Notes: a model not told the origin generated them from the letters alone. A stretch of DNA of 47,875 nucleotides from Martinezella miluonensis (GCF_900094545.1 NZ_FMAH01000047.1:1-47875); one strand, 5' to 3'. Counted from the first letter of the stretch, positions 1 to 8,985 are shown. Translations and numbers: made by a program.

Positions 1-92
1 CACCATAAACATAACATCAAAACCCGCATAGACCCAGAAACCAAAAGAGGCCCCGGTCAAACCGGAGCCTCCAAACGTTTCCACACAGGCTG
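1..92. repeat. Left copy of a 92-bp perfect terminal inverted repeat
   Basis: Bases 1-92 are the exact reverse complement of 47784-47875; identity stops at base 93. The repeat contains a GC-rich hairpin (47-71) flanked by a run of A on this strand, so on the minus strand it reads as a terminator behind the L,D-transpeptidase gene. It encodes nothing recognisable. Matching sequence at both extreme ends is what an assembly broken at a dispersed repeat would give, so the window edges are probably contig ends. It could belong to a rhizobial intergenic repeat family such as RIME, but I cannot confirm that. Confidence 0.95.
40..71 (-). terminator. Rho-independent terminator behind the L,D-transpeptidase gene
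   Basis: On the minus strand, 10-bp arms (62-71 and 47-56, one G-U pair) enclose a 5-nt loop and are followed by TTTT (46-43). The hairpin lies about 60 nt after the stop codon of the gene ending at 132 and is wholly inside the terminal repeat. Confidence 0.7.
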
Positions 93-131
93 CAACGGGC
101 CGCCCTTTGTTGTTTGTCCACTATGCGAAAC

Positions 132-2033
132 TCAGATCTGCGCGGTGCGCGCCTTCGAGGTGGCATCCAGCGCCCGCTGCGTGGCAGCGTCACGATCATA
201 AACATCGTTGAAATACTGAACCACGCCGTCCTTGTTCGGCCATGCGGTGAAGTAAGCGATGTAGATCGGGAACCTCTGCGGCACGGCGACAGCCTTGTTT
301 TGGCCGGCTGCAATTTGCTTGGCGATATCGTCAGGCGTCGTGTTCAACACGGCCGCAGCCATTGCGCGCGGATCGGCAAGGCGGACGCAGCCATGGCTAA
401 GCGCACGCATATCCTTCTTGAAGAAGCTCTTCTGCGGCGTGTCGTGCATGTAGATCGCATGCGAGTTCGGGAAGAGGATCTTCAGCTCTCCCAGAGCATT
501 GTCGCTGCTCGGCGGCTGGCGCACGGAGATGCTCTTAGTCGAGCCATACCAGTCGACGCTGGAGGACGCGACGGCATGACCGCCGACTTCGACCTGATAG
601 CCCATGCGATCCAGATAGTTCGGGTCGGCACGCAGCTTCGGCAGCATCTCGTTGATGATGATCGACTGCGGAACGCCCCAGAACGGATTGAACTCGACCG
701 TCTGCACCTGGTTTTCGAAGAAGAAAGTCTGGTGCTGCTTGCTGCCGACGACAACCCGCATCGACAGCTGTTCCTGGTTGTTGTTGTAGTAGTAAACCAT
801 GAACGCCGGCTGATTGATGAAAACGTAGCGCGATCCGAGCTCGACCGGCAGCCAACGCAGCTGCTCCATCGCAATGATCAGCTTCTGGATCTTCACGTCA
901 TTATTCTCGCCGACCATGGCGCGAACCGAGGACGCGCCAATGACGCCGTCAGCCGTCAGACCCTTCTCCCGCTGGAAGTCCTCAACCAGCGACACGAGTT
1001 CGGGGGTGTAGTCCGGCGTGCCCAGATAAGCGGAGAAGAGATCGGCATGTGCTTTCTTCAGCGCATCGGAGCCACGGTGCTCAATCGCCTTGACGATGTT
1101 GGCCATTTCCGGCGAGCTGCCGCCCGGCTTCAGCGTACCCGTCAGGGAAACCGAAATATGGGTACCATCGGAGCCGGATTCGGCACGCAGCTTCGCAAGC
1201 TCGGCCTTAAGCAGCGTGAATTGCTGGTTGGACGGGTTGCGGCTGTTGATATAGGCGGCAACATCGGGGCTCGCACGCAGCACGTCGAGCGCGGCGGTCA
1301 GGTTGACGTCCTTGCGCTTGAAATCGTGATAGCCGGAGAGCTTGTTCGGGTCGATGCGGCCACGGACCGTATCCTGGACGAACATCAGCACCTTGGTGGA
1401 AAGCGCCAGCTCGAATTGCATGAGGGCGCGATCGCGCATCACAGGATCGGCGCCGGTCGCATCCGCATTCGGTAGCGTCACCGCATAATCCGCCGGGTCG
1501 AGACCGACAGAGCCCGCATCGGCAAAAACTGCCATGGCCGCCTTCGCCTTCTCGTTGACGGCGTGATCGGCAACCCAGAGGATCGGCTTGCTCTGATCGG
1601 CATAATAGGTCTCGATCGCCTTGGCGACGTCATTGGTCGCCATCACGCGTGCATCCGCCAGATAGCGGCGCTGCGAGATCTCGGTATCGACTGCGCTCGG
1701 CGTCGGCGACGCATCGGCAACGGCGCCGGTCACCACCGGATCGGCAAAATGCACCGTCGACACCAGACGCATCGAGTCGGCCTTATAGGTATAGTATTTC
1801 GGCGCACTGACGGTCGGCAACGCCTGCTTGGGCTGCCCTGGCTGGTTCGGGTTCAGCATCGTCTGCGCCGGGTTGTTCGGAACAGGAGCCGAAACCTGCG
1901 TGCTTTGCTGACGTCCTTGACCGCCACGGATGAAATCCATGAGGGTCATAGCGCTCGCCGACGTCGCGCCGATGGAGGAAAGGCAACAGGAAAGAGCCAG
2001 GACGGATGCTGTGGCTTTGGCTGCAAGTTTCAT
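132..2033 (-). CDS. L,D-transpeptidase (YcbB/YkuD type) with peptidoglycan-binding domain
   Basis: Periplasmic enzyme expected to form 3-3 cross-links in peptidoglycan or attach proteins to it. The 633-residue product has an N-terminal signal peptide (cleavage near residue 28, after SASA). A helical domain follows, then a PG_binding_1 domain at about 341-373 (EDFQREKGLTADGVIG), then the YkuD catalytic domain at about 400-570 with SHGCVRL and the catalytic Cys549. The length and domain order fit the YcbB-like subfamily found in alphaproteobacteria. It stands alone; the next gene, fumC, is divergent. The start is supported by the signal peptide. Which L,D-transpeptidase paralogue it is cannot be told from sequence alone. 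Confidence 0.93.
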   Translation of the reverse strand: MKLAAKATASVLALSCCLSSIGATSASAMTLMDFIRGGQGRQQSTQVSAPVPNNPAQTMLNPNQPGQPKQALPTVSAPKYYTYKADSMRLVSTVHFADPVVTGAVADASPTPSAVDTEISQRRYLADARVMATNDVAKAIETYYADQSKPILWVADHAVNEKAKAAMAVFADAGSVGLDPADYAVTLPNADATGADPVMRDRALMQFELALSTKVLMFVQDTVRGRIDPNKLSGYHDFKRKDVNLTAALDVLRASPDVAAYINSRNPSNQQFTLLKAELAKLRAESGSDGTHISVSLTGTLKPGGSSPEMANIVKAIEHRGSDALKKAHADLFSAYLGTPDYTPELVSLVEDFQREKGLTADGVIGASSVRAMVGENNDVKIQKLIIAMEQLRWLPVELGSRYVFINQPAFMVYYYNNNQEQLSMRVVVGSKQHQTFFFENQVQTVEFNPFWGVPQSIIINEMLPKLRADPNYLDRMGYQVEVGGHAVASSSVDWYGSTKSISVRQPPSSDNALGELKILFPNSHAIYMHDTPQKSFFKKDMRALSHGCVRLADPRAMAAAVLNTTPDDIAKQIAAGQNKAVAVPQRFPIYIAYFTAWPNKDGVVQYFNDVYDRDAATQRALDATSKARTAQI

Positions 2034-2442
2034 TCTCTAATCAGTCCCTGTATCGTGCGGTAGGTTCGAGCCAGACGGTGCTGCTTCGGTTGGGCCGCGA
2101 TGTCGAAAACATCGTATACTCACTACTATAAAAACAGCGAGACCCCGCCTTTTGTTCAATGCCTCAACTTCACGTTACGAAGCAGAGACGTTCTCAGCGA
2201 TTCAATTCACACAAAATTATGAAATTATTGGTTAATCTTTTATTGAAATCGCCCAAAGTTTTTACGCGGATGAAAATTTCGCGTTCACGAATATATGAGG
2301 AGCGTGTTAAAAAGAGCACGCTCGGCAAAGCGCACTAAAAACATGATTATTCCAATCACGTAAATGCGCTTCGGTGTTTTCATAAGCACCGTTCGGGCCT
2401 ATATGGCTGCTATCTATTTCCATAGAAAGCAGGATCAGGAAC
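2034..2442. other. Divergent intergenic region between the L,D-transpeptidase gene and fumC
   Basis: About 409 bp without a convincing gene. It must hold the promoters of both flanking genes, but I see no clean -35/-10 pair. It contains two perfect dyads: CGATGT/ACATCG at 2098-2114, in an AT-rich stretch suitable for the transpeptidase promoter, and GAGCGTG/CACGCTC at 2300-2323 with a 10-nt loop and no U-tract on the plus strand. The middle part (2200-2290) is notably AT-rich compared with its surroundings. Confidence 0.5.
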
Positions 2443-3834
2443 ATGACTTCCACCCGCACCGAAACCGATACCTTTGGCCCGATCGAAGTCGCCAGCGACC
2501 GATATTGGGGCGCGCAGGCGCAACGTTCGCTCGGCAACTTCAAAATCGGCTGGGAAAAGCAGCCACTATCGGTCGTCCGCGCCCTCGGCATCGTCAAGCA
2601 GGCAGCCGCCCGCGCCAACATGGAGCTCGGCCAACTCGACCCCGCGCTCGGCAAGACAATCGTCGAAGCGGCGCAGGAAGTCATCGACGGCAAGCTCAAC
2701 GACCACTTCCCGCTGGTGGTCTGGCAGACCGGCTCAGGCACGCAGTCCAACATGAACGCCAATGAAGTGATCTCGAACCGCGCAATCGAGATGCTCGGCG
2801 GCATCATGGGCTCGAAGAAGCCGGTGCACCCGAACGATCACGTCAACATGAGCCAGTCGTCGAACGACACCTATCCGACGGCCATGCACATCGCCTGCGC
2901 CGAGCAGATTGTCCATCATCTGCTGCCGGCCCTGCGGCACCTGCACGCAGCGCTGGAAAAGAAGGTCGCGGACTTCGCTCATATCATCAAGATCGGCCGC
3001 ACCCATACACAGGACGCCACGCCGCTGACGCTCGGCCAGGAATTTTCCGGCTATGCCGCGCAGGTCGCCTCCTCGATCAAGCGCATCGAACTGACGTTGC
3101 CGGGCCTTTGCGAACTCGCCCAGGGCGGCACCGCAGTCGGAACCGGCCTCAATGCGCCGATCGGCTTTGCCGAGAAGGTCGCGGACGAGATCGCCAAGAT
3201 CACCGGCCTGCCCTTCGTCACGGCCCCGAACAAGTTCGAAGCGCTGGCTGCCCATGATTCCATGGTCTTCAGCCATGGCGCGATCAATGCCGCCGCCGCC
3301 GCACTCTTCAAGATCGCCAACGATATCCGCCTGCTCGGCTCTGGCCCACGCTCCGGTCTCGGGGAGCTGGCGCTGCCGGAAAACGAGCCGGGCTCGTCGA
3401 TCATGCCGGGCAAGGTCAATCCGACCCAGTGCGAGGCGCTGACGCAGGTCTGCATCCATATTTTCGGCAACAATGCCGCCCTGACCTTTGCCGGTAGCCA
3501 AGGTCATTTCGAGCTCAACGTCTATAATCCGATGATGGCCTATAATTTCCTGCAGTCGGTACAGTTGCTCGGCGATGCTGCCGTCTCCTTCACAGACAAC
3601 TGCGTCGCCGGTATCGAGGCCCGCGAGGACAACATCAAGGCCGGCCTCGAGCGCTCTCTGATGCTGGTAACCGCACTGGCGCCGAAGATCGGCTACGACA
3701 ACGCCGCCAAGATCGCCAAGACGGCCCACAAGAACGGGACGACGCTGAAGGAAGAAGCTCTGGCGAGCGGATTGGTATCCTCGGAAGAATATGACGCCAT
3801 CGTCCGTCCGGAAACAATGATCGGCCCGAAGTAA
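2443..3834 (+). CDS. fumC: Class II fumarate hydratase
   Basis: Reversible hydration of fumarate to L-malate in the TCA cycle; iron-independent homotetramer in the cytosol. The 463-residue length is typical. The family signature GSSIMPGKVNP is at 317-327, containing the flexible-loop serines 318/319. The HTQDATPLTLGQE segment places His188 at the same number as the E. coli FumC active-site histidine. Translation starts at ATG 2443 after AGGA. A weak stem (3861-3893) follows the gene. The neighbouring gene at 4402 encodes the unrelated iron-sulfur class of fumarase, so the locus holds two isoenzymes. Confidence 0.97.
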   Translation: MTSTRTETDTFGPIEVASDRYWGAQAQRSLGNFKIGWEKQPLSVVRALGIVKQAAARANMELGQLDPALGKTIVEAAQEVIDGKLNDHFPLVVWQTGSGTQSNMNANEVISNRAIEMLGGIMGSKKPVHPNDHVNMSQSSNDTYPTAMHIACAEQIVHHLLPALRHLHAALEKKVADFAHIIKIGRTHTQDATPLTLGQEFSGYAAQVASSIKRIELTLPGLCELAQGGTAVGTGLNAPIGFAEKVADEIAKITGLPFVTAPNKFEALAAHDSMVFSHGAINAAAAALFKIANDIRLLGSGPRSGLGELALPENEPGSSIMPGKVNPTQCEALTQVCIHIFGNNAALTFAGSQGHFELNVYNPMMAYNFLQSVQLLGDAAVSFTDNCVAGIEAREDNIKAGLERSLMLVTALAPKIGYDNAAKIAKTAHKNGTTLKEEALASGLVSSEEYDAIVRPETMIGPK

Positions 3835-3907
3835 GCCAAAGCAGAGACTCGTTAATACGGGCAGGCATCTCCGAATATTGGCGGGATGCCTGTCTGTTCA
3901 GCCAAGG

Positions 3908-4147
3908 CTAGCGAACGCTTGCTGTCTCCGCCTTGTCTTGCCTTGGGAGCACAGCCCTTCTCTCCGGCATCCGCGAAACCATGTCTGTGGCCGTGATGAC
4001 GGTCGCGGGATCGATGCTGGCAAGAATTTCCTTGTGAAAGGCGTGCTTCAAGTAGCCGCCGTGGACCACAGCAAATAGGCCGACAGCGGCAACGAGCGCC
4101 GCGATAGCCAGCGGCGAAATGTGGTGGTGATTGTGGGAGATATCCAT
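3908..4147 (-). CDS. Small single-pass membrane protein, unknown function
   Basis: A 79-residue product, starting MDISHNHHHISPLAIAALV, with a His-rich N-terminus and one hydrophobic helix at about 12-30, followed by a charged tail. AAGGGA lies about 8 nt before the ATG. It sits alone on the minus strand between the two fumarase genes. I do not recognise a family. Codon use and the clean helix make it more likely real than chance, but small size keeps confidence moderate. No catalytic motif is visible; the three adjacent histidines could bind metal, which is speculation. Confidence 0.6.
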   Translation of the reverse strand: MDISHNHHHISPLAIAALVAAVGLFAVVHGGYLKHAFHKEILASIDPATVITATDMVSRMPERRAVLPRQDKAETASVR

Positions 4148-4401
4148 GATCTCAATCCCTTGGCTTCGGGCCTTTAGTCTTCAGGACAGCGAGCTTGTCT
4201 GCCCTACCCGTGTTGAGATCTATTTGCGCCTTTCCCACCCGTCTTTGAAGTCGGCAATTTCGACACCGATCGTCTACGCCGCATTGACAATCTACCTATC
4301 GAAATCGCGAGGCGCTTTGCAGCCGATTGCATTTGGCGCGAGCCGGATTTAGACCACCTCCAAACATTTTCCTCCGCCATCCGGCTTGAAAGGTTCCCCA
4401 T

Positions 4402-6009
4402 ATGGCTGACGATCTATTTCCCCTCGGCGACGACAAGACCCCCTATCGCAAGATTTCGGGCGACTATGTTTCCGTCGACACCTTCAAGGGCCAGGAAATC
4501 CTGACCGTCGATCCTGAGGGCATTCGCCTGCTCGCTGAGACGGCTTTCGCCAACATCAATCATCTGCTGCGCCCCGGCCATCTGAATCAGCTCGCCTCGA
4601 TTCTGGAAGATCCGGAAGCCACCGACAACGATCGCTTCGTCGCCTACGATCTGCTGAAGAACGCCAATATCGCCGCCGGCGGCGTGCTTCCGATGTGTCA
4701 GGACACCGGCACCGCCATCATCATGGCCAAGAAGGGCCGCCGCGTCTGGACCGAAGGCGGCGACAGCGGTGCGATGGCCAAAGGCGTGCTCGACGCCTAC
4801 GAGAAGAAGAACCTGCGCTACTCGCAGCTTGCGCCGATCAAGATGTTCGAAGAAAAGAACACCAAGAACAACCTCCCGGCCCAGATCGACATTTACGAGG
4901 AAGGCACCGACGCCTACGAATTCCTCTTTGTCGCCAAGGGCGGCGGCTCGGCCAACAAGACCTTCCTCTATCAGGGCACGCCATCGCTGCTCACGCACGA
5001 CCGCATGATCGATTTCCTCAAGGAGAAGATCCTTACGCTCGGCACCGCAGCCTGCCCCCCCTATCATCTCGCCATCGTCATCGGTGGCACCTCGGCCGAG
5101 ATGAACCTCAAGACGGTCAAGCTCGCCTCGACGCGATATCTCGACTGTCTTCCCACGGAGGGCTCCGAAAGCGGGCATGCCTTCCGGGATATCGAAATGG
5201 AGAAGGAAATCCACAAGCTCACACAGGGCCTTGGCGTCGGCGCGCAGTTCGGCGGCAAATATTTCTGCCACGATGTCCGGGTTATCCGCCTGCCCCGTCA
5301 TGGTGCCTCGCTGCCGATCGGTCTTGGCGTCTCCTGCTCTGCCGACCGCCAGGCCAAGGGCAAGATCACCCGCGACGGCATCTTCATCGAGCAGCTCGAG
5401 ACCGATCCGTCCAAGTACATGCCTGAGATCGACGAGGCGAAACTCTCCGAATCGATGGTTCGCATCGATCTCAACCGGCCGATGGCCGACATCCTGGCCG
5501 AGCTGTCGCAGCATCCGGTCAAGACGCGCCTGTCGCTCACCGGCACCATCATCGTCGCGCGCGACCTAGCGCATGCCAAGATCCGCGAACGCCTGGAAAA
5601 GGGCGAAGGCATGCCGGAATATCTGAAGAACCATCCGGTCTACTATGCCGGCCCGGCAAAGACGCCGGCCGGCTACGCCTCCGGTTCCTTCGGCCCGACG
5701 ACGGCAGGCCGTATGGACAGCTATGTCGACCAGTTCCAGTCGTTCGGCGGCTCCATGGTCATGCTGGCGAAGGGCAATCGCTCGCGCGCCGTGCGCGAAG
5801 CCTGCAAGACCCATGGCGGCTTCTATCTCGGCTCGATCGGCGGCCCGGCAGCCCGGCTTGCTCAGGACTGCATCAAGAAGGTCGAAGTATTGGAATATCC
5901 AGAACTTGGCATGGAAGCCGTCTGGAAGATCGAGGTCGAAGATTTCCCTGCCTTCATCGTCATCGACGACAAGGGCAATGACTTCTTCCAAGAGCTCAAT
6001 CTGGGATAA
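4402..6009 (+). CDS. Class I fumarate hydratase, single-chain, [4Fe-4S] dependent
   Basis: Oxygen-sensitive fumarase interconverting fumarate and malate. The 535-residue chain fuses the alpha and beta parts that are separate proteins in some bacteria and archaea. Three conserved cysteines, C99 (in CQDTGT), C218 (in ACPPYH) and C312 (in SCSADR), have the same spacing (119 and 94) that I recall for the cluster ligands of the Leishmania class I enzyme. AAAGG precedes the ATG by about 8 nt, and a strong terminator follows at 6041. Some members of this family also act on related dicarboxylates such as mesaconate or tartrate, but fumarase is the likely role. Confidence 0.93.
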   Translation: MADDLFPLGDDKTPYRKISGDYVSVDTFKGQEILTVDPEGIRLLAETAFANINHLLRPGHLNQLASILEDPEATDNDRFVAYDLLKNANIAAGGVLPMCQDTGTAIIMAKKGRRVWTEGGDSGAMAKGVLDAYEKKNLRYSQLAPIKMFEEKNTKNNLPAQIDIYEEGTDAYEFLFVAKGGGSANKTFLYQGTPSLLTHDRMIDFLKEKILTLGTAACPPYHLAIVIGGTSAEMNLKTVKLASTRYLDCLPTEGSESGHAFRDIEMEKEIHKLTQGLGVGAQFGGKYFCHDVRVIRLPRHGASLPIGLGVSCSADRQAKGKITRDGIFIEQLETDPSKYMPEIDEAKLSESMVRIDLNRPMADILAELSQHPVKTRLSLTGTIIVARDLAHAKIRERLEKGEGMPEYLKNHPVYYAGPAKTPAGYASGSFGPTTAGRMDSYVDQFQSFGGSMVMLAKGNRSRAVREACKTHGGFYLGSIGGPAARLAQDCIKKVEVLEYPELGMEAVWKIEVEDFPAFIVIDDKGNDFFQELNLG

Positions 6010-6040
6010 AGACTAGCCGTATCTATATGTTCCATCCAAA

Positions 6041-6066
6041 GAGGGCGCCAATAGCGCCCTCTTCTG
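6041..6066 (+). terminator. Terminator of the class I fumarase gene
   Basis: Perfect 8-bp stem GAGGGCGC / GCGCCCTC (6041-6048, 6054-6061) with a 5-nt loop, followed by a short pyrimidine tract, 32 nt after the stop codon. Confidence 0.8.
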
Positions 6067-6208
6067 TAAAACCAGTTTCAATTCTATTTATTTTTGAATA
6101 AAGCTGTAGTGACGGGGGATTTTTCATAACCATCTCCTTAATATTTTTTCAAAGAATCTCTGCATAAGTAAAAATAGGAATTAACCAATACATGTACGGA
6201 GCTCACCG

Positions 6209-7276
6209 ATGAGTACGGCGATTGCGCCCAAGGCGCAAATTCCCGACGTGGCAGGGCAGATTACCTACGCCATGCGATCCATGGGGGTCGCACCGATTCC
6301 GCGGAATTACGAACTTTTCTATGAAGCCTATATCGGCTCCAATTCCGCGCTAACCCGTGAATTGGCAGCTCTTGGCAACAGCGCGACGCAGGAAGAATTG
6401 GACGATATCGGCGCCAAATACTTTCCACGCCATGCGGGCCGCATTTTCGACGACGCTCACGCCCGCCTGTCTGTCGAACTGGATGCCGTTCTGCGCGCGT
6501 TGAAACAGGAGCAGCTGACACTCGATAGCTACAACCGGCTTCTCGGCGAGACCTGCGAGCGCATCACCTCGAGGAACCACAACGGCGCAGATCTGCTGCG
6601 CAGCGCCATAGACATACTGACTGCCGCCACCGGCGATACGATGGCCCAGGGCGAAAAGGTCGTTGAGAACGTCGCCCAGCGCAGCCAGGAAATGGATCAG
6701 GTGCGCAAGGAGCTGGACGAATATAAGCGCATAGCCAACACGGATGCCCTGACGCGGCTCTCCAATCGCCGCGCGTTCGAGGATCGGCTGATCTCGATTT
6801 TCGACAACCAGCTGACCCGCCCGACGACGGCGCTCGTTCTGGCCGATGTCGATCATTTCAAAAGGATCAACGACACCTACGGTCACCCGGTCGGCGACAA
6901 GATCCTTGCGACCGTAGCCTCAGTCATTCGCGCCAATGTCCGGCGGGAAGTCTTCGTCGCTCGTGTCGGCGGCGAGGAATTTGCTTTGATCGTGGAAGGC
7001 ACTACGGCGGAAGAAGCCATGACGATGTGCGAGCGCATCCGCCGCGCGCTGGAAACGACGCCCTTCAAGAATTCCCGGACGAAGGTCGATTACGGTCCGA
7101 TCACCATATCGCTCGGAATCTGCATGGCTTCGGAAGCGGCCAATTCCGGCGAACTCTACAACAAGGCAGACCTCGCGCTCTATTGCGCCAAGAACGCCGG
7201 TCGCAACTGCTGCAATGTCTATCAGGACGGCATGCAGAAGGACTTCACGAAAAGTTGGCTCATTTACAAGAACTAA
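6209..7276 (+). CDS. Diguanylate cyclase (GGDEF domain)
   Basis: Predicted to make cyclic di-GMP from two GTP, a signal controlling motility versus attachment. The 355-residue protein has an N-terminal helical region without an evident membrane segment (about 1-170), then a GGDEF domain (about 175-340) with an intact GGEEF active site at 254-258. The product-inhibition I-site, normally RxxD just upstream, reads RREV (245-248), so allosteric feedback is probably lost. A GGAG-like site precedes ATG 6209. It is monocistronic, with terminators before (6041) and after (7291). The signal it senses is not evident. Confidence 0.93.
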   Translation: MSTAIAPKAQIPDVAGQITYAMRSMGVAPIPRNYELFYEAYIGSNSALTRELAALGNSATQEELDDIGAKYFPRHAGRIFDDAHARLSVELDAVLRALKQEQLTLDSYNRLLGETCERITSRNHNGADLLRSAIDILTAATGDTMAQGEKVVENVAQRSQEMDQVRKELDEYKRIANTDALTRLSNRRAFEDRLISIFDNQLTRPTTALVLADVDHFKRINDTYGHPVGDKILATVASVIRANVRREVFVARVGGEEFALIVEGTTAEEAMTMCERIRRALETTPFKNSRTKVDYGPITISLGICMASEAANSGELYNKADLALYCAKNAGRNCCNVYQDGMQKDFTKSWLIYKN

Positions 7277-7290
7277 AAGTGAAGCCAACC

Positions 7291-7330
7291 AACCGCCGGC
7301 GCAGCTTTCCCAGGCAGCCCGGCGGTTTTG
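7291..7330 (+). terminator. Terminator of the diguanylate cyclase gene
   Basis: Perfect 9-bp arms AACCGCCGG / CCGGCGGTT (7291-7299, 7319-7327) with a 19-nt loop and a TTTT run. It abuts the stop codon of the convergent oxidoreductase gene at 7332. Confidence 0.7.
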
Positions 7331-7331
7331 T

Positions 7332-7952
7332 TTACCAGAGTGTCTTCGCCGCCCGCGCCGGCCATTCCCGATCGTAGGTTTCCTGATCGAAGTCGCCCTT
7401 TGCCGCCTTGAGCATCACGCCAGGGCTCGGCAGGCTCGCGGGATCGGCGAAGCGCTCCGCATTCCAGAGCTCCGCCCGCATCACCGCCCGCGCGCACTGG
7501 AAATAAACCTCATCGATCGTGATCACGACGACGCAGCGCGGATGTTTGCCATCCATCGCGAAGCTCTCGAGCAGGCCTGGCTCGATGGAGATGACGGCGC
7601 GGCCGTTGAGCCGCATCGTCGTGTTCGACCCAGGAACCAGGAACATCATCGCCACCCGCGGGTCGCGCACAATGTTCTCGAGGGAATCGACGCGATTGTT
7701 GCCTCGCCAATCCGGAAGAAGAAGCGTCCGCTCGTCCTCTACACGGACGACGCCGCCAAGGTCACCGCGCGGTGAACAATCCAGCCCTTCCGGCCCGACG
7801 GTTGCCAGCGCCATGAAGGGCGAAGCTTCGATCATCCGTCGGTAAGGCGGCGTCAGTACCTGCGTTACCTTGGTGATCGATGCCTCGCCAACGCCGCCAT
7901 AAAGCGCTCTCAACTGCTCGACGGACGTAACGATACCCATGCTGCCTCGCAT
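7332..7952 (-). CDS. Pyridoxamine 5'-phosphate oxidase-family FMN-binding protein
   Basis: A 206-residue protein of the split-barrel PPOX superfamily, closest by eye to the MSMEG_1061-type FMN proteins. Recognisable segments are MALATVGPEGLDCSPRGD and LLLPDWRGNNRVDSLENI, which form the flavin-binding barrel. Members are cytosolic flavoproteins of mostly unknown substrate, so the specific reaction is not assigned. It lies 48 nt downstream of the hydrolase gene on the same strand and is probably co-transcribed. A second in-frame ATG at 7940 has a better spaced GAGG and may be the true start (202 residues). Confidence 0.85.
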   Translation of the reverse strand: MRGSMGIVTSVEQLRALYGGVGEASITKVTQVLTPPYRRMIEASPFMALATVGPEGLDCSPRGDLGGVVRVEDERTLLLPDWRGNNRVDSLENIVRDPRVAMMFLVPGSNTTMRLNGRAVISIEPGLLESFAMDGKHPRCVVVITIDEVYFQCARAVMRAELWNAERFADPASLPSPGVMLKAAKGDFDQETYDREWPARAAKTLW

Positions 7953-8000
7953 TCTTTTCCGCGGTGATCTGCCAAAAAATCCGGTGCAGCGCGCGCCTTG

Positions 8001-8966
8001 CTACGAGGAGCGCCGAACCGGGGTCCGGTAAATGGATAGCACTGTCCCATCGTCGCTTTCGAGAGATTTTTCCGTTTTGACCACTTCCGAAAGGAAGCCG
8101 TCGATCGCCTCGAACACGGGAGCAGCGCTGACGATGCGCCGGTGCCCGAAGCCATTGGCCCAGAAGAGGCGAACATGCTCTCCTTGGGCGGCATAGGCGC
8201 GGGCGTGATCGGCACTCACCTCCTTGTCGTCCTCGGCATGGATGACCAGCACGGGCCGGCTTGGATCGAGTACGCCGTGTGGTTCGTCATAGGCGGTAAG
8301 CGCCCTGCCCGTAATCCGCCCGACTTCCGCCTCCAGTTCCGTCTGCACCTGCGGGCGAAGTCTCATGAAGCGACCGAAATCCCTGAACAGCCATCGCATG
8401 GCGCTCGGCGCTCCGATGAGCACCAGCTTCTTCGTCTCGATAGCATCTATACGAGGCAGGAAACCCGCGGAGGCCAGTGCCAGGCACGCGCCGCCAAAAG
8501 AATGCCCGATCGCGGCGTCGAAGGCGCCGAAGCGTATGGACGCGGCCGATATGGCCGATATGGCGAGGTGCACATTGAGAAAGCGACCTGCCGAGCGGCC
8601 ATGCCCCGGAAGATCGAGCGAAATCACTTCCGCTCCGGTACTTGCAAGGAAAGCCGTCAGCTCCGACATGTATTCGCTGCTGGAGCCCCAGCCATGCACA
8701 ACGAGGTAGCGCTTGCGCGGCCCCTTGGCTCCGCCGTTGAAACGATAGGCCATGGCGCGGCCGCCCGGGAAAGGCAGCATGAACTCCTCTGCCACGACCA
8801 GCCGCTCTCGGCCCTCCCTATGAGCGGTTTTCGCCTTGGAACCGCGCGGTCTGCGTGAGGGCGTAAGGCAGAACAGCCTGAATGCGACCTTGCCGGCGAG
8901 CTTCGGTGAAAACCTGCCGAGACCGGACAATCCCGACCGGGTGACCTTGAGTGCAAAGGATGGCAT
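8001..8966 (-). CDS. Alpha/beta-hydrolase
   Basis: A 321-residue serine hydrolase. Visible features are the HGWG oxyanion motif, DLPGHGRSAG, the nucleophile elbow GHSFGG with Ser156, an acid in HAEDD, and a C-terminal GFGH histidine; together they form a complete catalytic triad. The substrate is unknown. The reading frame stays open upstream to 9146, but that would cover the divergent marR start and its operators. ATG 8966 (MPSFALKVTRSG) is therefore chosen, although its ribosome site is weak. Adjacency to marR and paired operator-like sites suggests MarR control. Confidence 0.85.
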   Translation of the reverse strand: MPSFALKVTRSGLSGLGRFSPKLAGKVAFRLFCLTPSRRPRGSKAKTAHREGRERLVVAEEFMLPFPGGRAMAYRFNGGAKGPRKRYLVVHGWGSSSEYMSELTAFLASTGAEVISLDLPGHGRSAGRFLNVHLAISAISAASIRFGAFDAAIGHSFGGACLALASAGFLPRIDAIETKKLVLIGAPSAMRWLFRDFGRFMRLRPQVQTELEAEVGRITGRALTAYDEPHGVLDPSRPVLVIHAEDDKEVSADHARAYAAQGEHVRLFWANGFGHRRIVSAAPVFEAIDGFLSEVVKTEKSLESDDGTVLSIYRTPVRRSS

Positions 8967-8985
8967 AGTGGGAATCCAAGAAAAA

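Noticed and set aside
114..1475. Plus-strand frame of 453 codons
   Set aside because: Antisense shadow of the L,D-transpeptidase gene, which has a signal peptide and catalytic motif; the shadow has neither.
2734..3729. Minus-strand frame of 331 codons
   Set aside because: Shadow of fumC; Arg/Gly/Asp-rich with no family resemblance.
4204..4401. Minus-strand 65-codon frame
   Set aside because: It overlaps the ribosome site and upstream region of the class I fumarase gene, is Arg/Ser-rich and lacks a ribosome site.
4414..5514. Minus-strand frame of 366 codons
   Set aside because: Shadow of the class I fumarase gene.
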